Shown here one piece after another: positions 37,312 through 43,100 of a stretch of DNA of 43,100 bases. Under the pieces are notes generated by a model that had not been told where the DNA came from, did no database searches, and saw nothing but the letters and a program-made list of their open reading frames with translations. The stretch is from positions 1 through 43,100 of the forward strand of contig WGNS01000012.1 of the NCBI GenBank assembly GCA_016124415.1, given 5' to 3'. The position numbers were made by a program, and so were the translations under genes. The stretch's first letter is position 1, and each line of letters starts with the position of its first letter. This DNA comes from Gammaproteobacteria bacterium (GTDB lineage: Bacteria; Pseudomonadota; Gammaproteobacteria; SZUA-140).

Positions 37312-37467
37312 GCAACAATTCCCGGAAGGGGCTCCAATGCGTAGCGATAAAAACCATGCGTTTTCGTCTCGATATCATCGCAGAAAGTGCACGGGACGGT
37401 GAATTCGACGCCTAAGGATATTTTGAACTACAATAGCTCCATTATATCTGGAACATAGTGCTTGATC

Positions 37468-39381
37468 ATGGATACGATACATAGCCCGGCATGGAGCCGC
37501 ATCGCAACACTTACGTTCGCTTCCCTGTTGCTGTTTTCGCTTGTTTCCTGCGGCGGAGGCGGCGGCGCAGACACCGGCCCTACCGGTTTCGATATATCGG
37601 GGACTGTCGCCGACGGCTATTTGAGCGGCGCGACCGTATGCCTGGACATCAACACCAACAAGATTTGCGACAACTCCGAACCCAGCGGCATCACCGATCA
37701 AGGGGGTCGATACACGCTGAATCTCCGGAACTTCAACGATCTTTACAGATATCCCGTCCTTGTCGAGGTCACCACCGCGACTGTCGACCAGGACAGCGGA
37801 CTGGCGGTATCGAAACCATACAAGCTGACGGCGCCGCCGGGCCGTCAGGACTTCATCAGCCCCCTCACGACGCTCGTTCAAGGCCTGTCGGAAAGAAACC
37901 CCTCTTTGAGCACCGATGACGCGTCGCAGTTACTCATGGATGCCATCGGGTTCGTGCCGGATGTCAATGTCAGCCTGTTCGATGACTATGTGCAGTCCAA
38001 TGGTCCGCACGCCGAGCGGCTCCACAAAATCGCACAAGTCATCGCCGCGGCGCTGGGGCAGGAGTTCGCGAACATCTCGTACACGCTGGAACCCAGAAAT
38101 CAGATGGGCACCTCGATAGACGCCGCATCTTCAATGAAGAGCATCTACGGATTGGTGACTTCGGATATCTACGACCGGTTGGAGACCGCAGTTACCGCGA
38201 TCGACAGCGCGACATCGTCTATTGACGTCGCCTCTATCGCCGACAGCGTGATCGCATCGCATTCGAGCGCCGACATCGCCACCGAGATCCTCCTGCGCGA
38301 AGCAGTCTCGACCAAGAGCCAAACGATCGATCTCGACGCGCAACATGCCGAAGGGCTGGTTTCATTTTTCCCAACGCTCAGCTCATCCGAGGTGCAGGCA
38401 AATAGAAATCCGCTCATGGGTTACAAAGTGGAGAAAAAAACCTTCGGATCGGAAAAAGTTCTTTCAACCAGCTACTATCTGGACAACTCGCAATCCCAAT
38501 TCGTCCCGTCGAGCCTATTGCCGCAATATCTTCGAATGAGCCCCGACGGCTGGGTCTTAGGTCCGGTCGAAGGACATTACGATGCCGCGTCGAGGACTTA
38601 CATCAACTACATCGTAGACGCATTCGACGGAAAGCCCCACGAAGTCTCAAGATATACTCTGTCCGGCAACGCCACCGACCTCGGCGGACTCAGAATCGTC
38701 GATGTCCTGAAGTTTTCTGACCTCCTATTCAAGGGTTCGTCTTACGCTCAGACCTGGATTAACCAAGTCACGAACCGTAATGCCAACGCGACATTTTCCG
38801 CGTCAGGGAAATCGCGATTGGTCAATCTGAACGGCGTATTGCTGGCACGACGCTATGTGCTGAGCTGTGGCGAGGCCTGTTTCGGCAGCACCGGGATAAA
38901 TCACGTACGCTTGCTAAACGGCATGATCGCCACGCAGTTTGACGACCTGGTCCAACCCACGCCCGGGAACTCGACGTCGCTGACATCTCTTCAAGCCAGC
39001 AGCCATGGACAGGTCGTCGGCGCGACATCGGCGCCCAACGGCCATGTCTTGGCCTTCCTTATGGAGCTCGTCGGTCAAGGTAACAATGGAACGGTCTATC
39101 TGTACCAATACGACTATACCGAGAACACCATGACGTTGCTGTCCAGTAGCGAACCCTGGGAGCGAAAGACGGTGAATCATGAGGAAGTGCTCGAAATCAA
39201 TCTACCTGACGACCCCGCGTTTCGATCGCGCACACAGATCACTTCCGGGGACAAGTTGATTTATTCGGTCTACCACGGTGTCTTGTATTCCGGCGCCAGC
39301 ATTCCACCCGGAACCCGCTCTACGGAACCGGTCTTGACTTACTCTGCATTCGAGGACGTACTGACCGCTATCGGCAGGTAG
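37468..39381 (+). CDS. Large lipoprotein, unknown function
   Basis: 637 residues from the ATG at 37468; a TTG at 37462 has a better-placed GGAA and is the alternative. The signal peptide ends in a lipobox FSLVSC with the Cys near residue 28, followed by a Gly-rich linker. Residues about 40-120 (ISGTVADGYLSGATVCLDIN, then EPSGITDQGGRYTL) form a carboxypeptidase-regulatory/Cna-B-like beta domain common in outer-membrane lipoproteins. A helical middle region rich in Asp and Ser and a beta-rich C-terminal region (from about 300) are unrecognised. Base use is less GC-biased than in neighbouring genes, which may mean low expression or foreign origin. Confidence 0.82.
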   Translation: MDTIHSPAWSRIATLTFASLLLFSLVSCGGGGGADTGPTGFDISGTVADGYLSGATVCLDINTNKICDNSEPSGITDQGGRYTLNLRNFNDLYRYPVLVEVTTATVDQDSGLAVSKPYKLTAPPGRQDFISPLTTLVQGLSERNPSLSTDDASQLLMDAIGFVPDVNVSLFDDYVQSNGPHAERLHKIAQVIAAALGQEFANISYTLEPRNQMGTSIDAASSMKSIYGLVTSDIYDRLETAVTAIDSATSSIDVASIADSVIASHSSADIATEILLREAVSTKSQTIDLDAQHAEGLVSFFPTLSSSEVQANRNPLMGYKVEKKTFGSEKVLSTSYYLDNSQSQFVPSSLLPQYLRMSPDGWVLGPVEGHYDAASRTYINYIVDAFDGKPHEVSRYTLSGNATDLGGLRIVDVLKFSDLLFKGSSYAQTWINQVTNRNANATFSASGKSRLVNLNGVLLARRYVLSCGEACFGSTGINHVRLLNGMIATQFDDLVQPTPGNSTSLTSLQASSHGQVVGATSAPNGHVLAFLMELVGQGNNGTVYLYQYDYTENTMTLLSSSEPWERKTVNHEEVLEINLPDDPAFRSRTQITSGDKLIYSVYHGVLYSGASIPPGTRSTEPVLTYSAFEDVLTAIGR

Positions 39382-39383
39382 GC

Positions 39384-39423
39384 GAACCCGATGTCGGCGA
39401 AAAGCAGCGCCGGCATCGGGTTC
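39384..39423 (+). terminator. Long hairpin after the lipoprotein gene
   Basis: GAACCCGATG-T-CGGCG pairs with CGCCG-G-CATCGGGTTC across an 8-base loop: 16 pairs, one of them T-G. It starts 3 bp after the stop codon. No T-run, so it is a terminator or a 3' stability hairpin. Confidence 0.6.
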
Positions 39424-39561
39424 GGTTTCGGGCGGTATCGCTTCGTTCAAGTCCCAAGCGCCTTTGCGGATATACGGGTGAAATCCGTCCGCCAAACCGC
39501 TAACATCATCCCAGAAAGCGCGCACCACGCCAAACGCAACCCCCGAGGAATATCCACCCCG

Positions 39562-41613
39562 ATGAACGACAATCCGCTGCTCGATACCTCCGGACTCCCG
39601 CATTTTTCCACGATCAAGGCCGAGCACGTCGAACCGGCCATCGACCTGACGCTCGCCGAGAGCCGCCAGCTCGCCGAGGCCCTGCTGTCGTCGGTAACGA
39701 CCGCGGACTGGACGCACCTGATCGCGCCGCTCGAGGCCATCCAGGTGCGGCTCAGCCGCATCTGGTCTCCGGTCGGACACCTGCACTCCGTTGCGGACAA
39801 CGAGGCGTTTCGCGCGGCCTACAACGCCTGCCTGCCTAAGCTCAGCAACTACGCGACCGAATGCGGGCAGGACAAGAGACGCTACCGGGCCTATAAGACG
39901 GTCCTCGAGTCCTCGGCGCCCGGGACGATCGAGCCCGCGCAGCGCCGCATCCTCGAGAACGCCCTGCGTGACTTCCGCCTGTCCGGCATCGATCTGCCTG
40001 CCGACAAACAGGCCCGTTTCAAGGAAGTCATGCAGGCCCTTTCGGAACACATGGCCAAGTTCGAACAGAACCTGCTCGACGCGACCCAGGCATGGCACTA
40101 CGACACCGACGACGTCAACGAGTTGCGCGGCATGCCCGAGATCAGCCTGAGTATGGCCAAGGAGGCGGCCGAACGCGCGGGCGCAAGCGGCTGGCGTTTG
40201 ACCCTGGACGCGCCGAGCTACCTGGCCTTCATGACGTACGCGGAAGATCGCGCCCTACGCGAAAAGGTCTACGAGGCCTATGCGACGCGCGCGTCTGATC
40301 AGGGACCAAACGCCGGCAAGTGGGACAACACGAACGAGATGGCCGAGATCCTGTCGTTGCGTCACGAGGCCGCGCGCCTGCTCGGCTACGACAATTACGC
40401 CGACCGAGCGCTCGCGAGCCGCATGGCCCAGAGCAGCGATCAGGTCATCGCCTTCCTGAGCGATCTGGCCAAATACACGCTGCCCGTCGCCCGTCAGGAA
40501 ATGGAGGAACTGCGCACCTACGCGCGCGATACTCCGGGGCTTGGCCTCGACCCGCTCCAAGCCTGGGACGTCACCTTCGTCTCCGAGCGGCTGCGCAGGG
40601 AACGCTACTCGATCACCCAAGAGGAACTGCGCCCCTATTTCCCGGTCGATACGGTCCTAAACGGCATGTTCGCGATCGTGAACCGACTCTACGGCATCAA
40701 GGTCACGCCAGTTACGGATGTCGAAACCTGGCACCCCGACGTACGGTTCTTCGACATCCACGGCGCCGACGGCGAGTTGCGCGGACGCTTCTATCTCGAT
40801 CTCTACGCCCGCGAGCACAAGCGCGGCGGCGCGTGGATGGACGAATGCGTGGTGCGCGAACGCCGGGATCAGGGCGTAGAGACCCCCGTCGCCTATCTGA
40901 CCTGCAATTTTGCTCCGCCCTCCGGCGGCAAACCCGGTCTCCTGACGCGCGACGAGGTCACGACCCTGTTCCACGAATTCGGCCACGGCTTGCATCACAT
41001 GCTGACCCGGATCGACTATGCCGGCGTCGCCGGCATTCAGGGGGTCGCCTGGGACGCCGTCGAACTACCCAGCCAATTCATGGAGAACTGGTGCTGGGAG
41101 GCCGAAGCGCTGCCGCTGATTTCGGGACATTACGAAACCGGCGCGCCGCTGCCGGCGGAAATGCTGGAACGCATGCTCAAGGCGCGCGATTTCCAGGCCG
41201 GCATGAAGATGGTTCGCCAGCTCGAGTTCGCGCTGTTCGATTTCCGCCTCCATCGCGACTACGATCCGGCCAAGGGCGCCCGGCAGATCCTTGATCTGCT
41301 CGACGCCATCCGCAAAGAGATCGCCGTCGTAATCCCGCCGAGCTACCACCGTTTCGCGCACAGCTTCGCCCACATTTTTTCGGGCGGATACGCGGCCGGC
41401 TATTACAGCTACAAGTGGGCGGAGGTGCTGTCCTGCGACGCCTATTCGCTGTTCCAGGAACAGGGCATCTTCAACCCGGCGACAGGCCGTCGTTTCCTCG
41501 AGAACATCCTCGAAAAGGGCGGGTCCGAAGACCCTATGACGCTGTTCTGCAACTTCCGCGGCCGCGAGCCCCAGATAGACGCTTTGTTGCGACAGAGTGG
41601 GATCGTTGGCTAG
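39562..41613 (+). CDS. prlC: Oligopeptidase A, M3 family zinc metallopeptidase
   Basis: 683 residues from the ATG at 39562 with GAGGAA upstream; E. coli OpdA/PrlC has 680. The frame extends 57 codons further up but without family similarity. The zinc site HEFGHGLHHM starts at residue 471, and the third ligand Glu lies in ENWCWEAEA; the substrate-binding YAAGYYSYKWAEVLSCDAY motif near the C-terminus is intact. It degrades oligopeptides and signal peptide fragments in the cytoplasm. It is followed by a hairpin shared with the convergent DUF5666 gene. Confidence 0.95.
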   Translation: MNDNPLLDTSGLPHFSTIKAEHVEPAIDLTLAESRQLAEALLSSVTTADWTHLIAPLEAIQVRLSRIWSPVGHLHSVADNEAFRAAYNACLPKLSNYATECGQDKRRYRAYKTVLESSAPGTIEPAQRRILENALRDFRLSGIDLPADKQARFKEVMQALSEHMAKFEQNLLDATQAWHYDTDDVNELRGMPEISLSMAKEAAERAGASGWRLTLDAPSYLAFMTYAEDRALREKVYEAYATRASDQGPNAGKWDNTNEMAEILSLRHEAARLLGYDNYADRALASRMAQSSDQVIAFLSDLAKYTLPVARQEMEELRTYARDTPGLGLDPLQAWDVTFVSERLRRERYSITQEELRPYFPVDTVLNGMFAIVNRLYGIKVTPVTDVETWHPDVRFFDIHGADGELRGRFYLDLYAREHKRGGAWMDECVVRERRDQGVETPVAYLTCNFAPPSGGKPGLLTRDEVTTLFHEFGHGLHHMLTRIDYAGVAGIQGVAWDAVELPSQFMENWCWEAEALPLISGHYETGAPLPAEMLERMLKARDFQAGMKMVRQLEFALFDFRLHRDYDPAKGARQILDLLDAIRKEIAVVIPPSYHRFAHSFAHIFSGGYAAGYYSYKWAEVLSCDAYSLFQEQGIFNPATGRRFLENILEKGGSEDPMTLFCNFRGREPQIDALLRQSGIVG

Positions 41614-41640
41614 AGGCGGCCGTAACGGCCGCCGAGACCG

Positions 41641-41671
41641 AAAAGAACGGGGAGCCATAGGCTCCCCGTTC
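41641..41671. terminator. Intrinsic terminator, stronger on minus strand
   Basis: GAACGGGGAGCC (41645-41656), ATA, GGCTCCCCGTTC (41660-41671). On minus it is followed by TTTT, on plus by CGGTTAG, so it mainly ends the DUF5666 transcript while also lying 31 bp after prlC. Confidence 0.8.
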
Positions 41672-41694
41672 GGTTAGTGCACGTCGCCGACTGG

Positions 41695-42999
41695 TTAAAG
41701 CGTTACGCTCGTCGCCATCAGGACATGTGTATTGGCGTCATAGGTACCATTGACATGGACCTGGTCATTGACCGTCAGGGTCGGAGGACTGGTCACACCC
41801 GACAGATCGACCGCAACGCCGCTGACGGTAACGGTCCCGGTACCCACGGCCTCAACGACGCCTTCAAGCTGATTGGTGCCGCTGTTCTCGCGCTTGACCT
41901 TGACGGCCACGAGAGCACTGGTCGTATTGTCGCGGTAGAATCCGATTTCGAGCCAGTCGCCTACGGCAAGGTCGGCTTGGTTGAAATAACGCACCTGCTG
42001 GGTGCTGTTGTCCTTGAACATCGATTTGTTGTTCACGGCAATCGTTGCACCCATGATGGTTACCGTATTGGGAACAGCCGTCGTATCGATCGCCTCGATC
42101 GAACCCTGCAGCTCCGCCTCTTCAGCTTCCCGGAACGCAATTTCCGAGGCGTCGATCTGGCCGTTCGCATTCAACGTACCACTGACTTCGACCTGAGCAC
42201 CGTCGGCGATATCGGAAGCCGCGCCATGCTCGAACTGCGTCTCCGATGAGACAATGACGGTGGTGCCATTGAGCGTGAACTGAGTGCTCGACGAACCGGT
42301 TCCGATGGGACCGGACAGTTCAAATTCCTTGCCCTCCGTACCGTCGATACCGGATGTGCCGTTGCTGGCAAGTTCGATAGCGCTGGCAACAAGGTTGCCG
42401 CTACCGTTCTTGCCCGCCGTGCTCTTGACCTCAACGAACAGGTCGTTGGCGAGACTCGGCATCGAGCTCACAGCGGAATAGTCGACCGTCATGGCGCCGA
42501 TCTGGAACGTCATATTAATGCTATCCAGAGCCGTGACTGCACCCTTGACCTCGATCTCTTGACCGCTGTGGAAAGCGGCCTTGGTCTCGATGTAACTGGC
42601 CTGAATGGTCGTGTTATCCAGTCTCGTTCCACTGACTTCAACAATGTTGCCGACCGCGATGTCGGCAACCGTCGACTGTCCCGACACCTGGCTGGAAAAC
42701 TCCGTCGTGGCATCCGTCAGAATCGTGTACCCCATGACCTTCAAAGGAGTCGCCGGTGTGGTCGCGCCGTTATAGGCCTGCTCGACAATACCTTCAAGAT
42801 CGTCGTCGAAGGCGATCGACAACGCCGTACCCGTGCTGCCGTTCGCGTCCTTGGAACCCGTCAAGTCGACATGCATGCCGGTTTGGAGATCCGCCTCTGT
42901 GGCGGGCGCGCCGTTGACCGTGATATTGACCCCGGTCGTAGAATACTCGACACCATTGACAAACAGTAGTGCCGCTACCTCAGTATTGTTTTTGCACAT
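41695..42999 (-). CDS. DUF5666 repeat protein, apparently missing its 5' end
   Basis: 434 residues made of about five similar beta modules of 60-80 residues, each with a G-x-V/I-E start, a V-x-G-x-x-V/I strand, an acidic-T-x-F turn, VG-x-x-V-E-V-x-G and an A-x-x-I-E/T end (for example VGNIVEVSGTRLDNTTIQASYIE). Such DUF5666 proteins are normally lipoproteins or exported, beginning with a signal peptide before a GFGS-x-FVNGVE motif. Here FVNGVEY comes at residue 13 after MCKNNTEVAALL with no signal peptide, and all frames upstream close within a few codons. The ATG has no ribosome site and sits in a hairpin loop, so I read this as a gene truncated or interrupted at its 5' end. Base use is less GC-rich than average. 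Confidence 0.7.
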   Translation of the reverse strand: MCKNNTEVAALLFVNGVEYSTTGVNITVNGAPATEADLQTGMHVDLTGSKDANGSTGTALSIAFDDDLEGIVEQAYNGATTPATPLKVMGYTILTDATTEFSSQVSGQSTVADIAVGNIVEVSGTRLDNTTIQASYIETKAAFHSGQEIEVKGAVTALDSINMTFQIGAMTVDYSAVSSMPSLANDLFVEVKSTAGKNGSGNLVASAIELASNGTSGIDGTEGKEFELSGPIGTGSSSTQFTLNGTTVIVSSETQFEHGAASDIADGAQVEVSGTLNANGQIDASEIAFREAEEAELQGSIEAIDTTAVPNTVTIMGATIAVNNKSMFKDNSTQQVRYFNQADLAVGDWLEIGFYRDNTTSALVAVKVKRENSGTNQLEGVVEAVGTGTVTVSGVAVDLSGVTSPPTLTVNDQVHVNGTYDANTHVLMATSVTL

Positions 43000-43094
43000 C
43001 CTGTCGCAAAAACGCTTCGCCTACGCGGCAGCTATTCCTTTTGCCGGGACCGTCCTGCGTACACAACCTTGCTCTACTTCCCTACGGTACGCAG
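42988..43094. repeat. Inverted-repeat-rich DNA at the broken end of the DUF5666 gene
   Basis: Two perfect 8-bp inverted repeats: GTTTTTGC (42988-42995) with GCAAAAAC (43006-43013), spacer 10, and CTGCGTAC (43055-43062) with GTACGCAG (43087-43094), spacer 24. The region between is GC-rich with no recognised gene. It may be the end of a mobile or repeated element continuing past the window. Confidence 0.45.
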
Positions 43095-43100
43095 AACAAG

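Overview
This window looks like chromosomal DNA of a GC-rich gammaproteobacterium, probably a sulfur-oxidising chemolithoautotroph. The evidence is a class I adenylate cyclase (essentially a gammaproteobacterial family), the yoaA-tsaB neighbourhood, a dissimilatory-type ATP sulfurylase (sat), a complete glycolate oxidase (glcDEF, typical of RuBisCO-based autotrophs) and a GH100 neutral invertase with phosphoglucomutase (sugar storage). The lifestyle is an inference: no sox, dsr, apr or RuBisCO genes are in view. No rRNA, tRNA, CRISPR array, prophage or intact transposase gene was found.

Layout. 1-4.3 kb: 3' part of cyaA (its 5' end lies outside the window), then minus-strand genes for a lipoprotein, a UMF1/Atg22-like MFS transporter, a one-helix membrane protein and a VanZ-like protein. 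4.36-7.76 kb: a tightly overlapping plus-strand operon (FGGY glycerol kinase-like, glycerophosphodiester phosphodiesterase, short GlpD-like dehydrogenase) that would turn glycerol or glycerophosphodiesters into DHAP. 7.77-7.91 kb: a GTAG-headed REP doublet. 8.0-12.4 kb: minus-strand HIT protein, cpdA, tsaB, yoaA and an uncharacterised protein. 12.4-12.65 kb: a second REP doublet of another family and a 7-bp tandem repeat. 12.7-19.9 kb: plus-strand APH/P-loop fusion, sat, GH100 invertase, HDOD protein, a secretin-like exported protein and a sulfotransferase-like protein, ended by a strong terminator shared with htpG.

20.0-22.1 kb: htpG (minus), with a sigma-32-like promoter upstream. 22.2-27.7 kb: pgm-glcD-glcE-glcF, overlapping or nearly so. 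27.7-29.4 kb: DUF2288 and SDR genes (minus), divergent from a nitroreductase. 29.6-30.7 kb: an unrecognised exported protein with six cysteines and its own terminator. 31.0-33.9 kb: an OmpR-type two-component pair and a Sel1-repeat exported protein. 34.0-37.3 kb: a DUF2892 membrane protein behind a consensus sigma-54 promoter with three upstream palindromes, then a minus-strand gor, gamma-carbonic anhydrase, DUF1697 and VOC cluster. 37.5-43.1 kb: a large lipoprotein, an M3 oligopeptidase (prlC/opdA-like) and a DUF5666-module protein whose 5' end appears cut off next to inverted-repeat-rich DNA at the window edge.

Themes. Cyclic AMP synthesis and hydrolysis (cyaA, cpdA) lie within 10 kb of each other. 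Carbon salvage (glycerol-3-phosphate, glycolate) and storage sugar metabolism (invertase, phosphoglucomutase) recur. The clearest unexplained features are the sigma-54/palindrome control region, the two REP-doublet families plus heptad repeat, the truncated DUF5666 gene with its structured flank, and the orphan exported proteins. I saw no single obviously new multi-gene system; the most coherent unusual modules are the glycerophosphate operon and the sigma-54-controlled DUF2892 gene.
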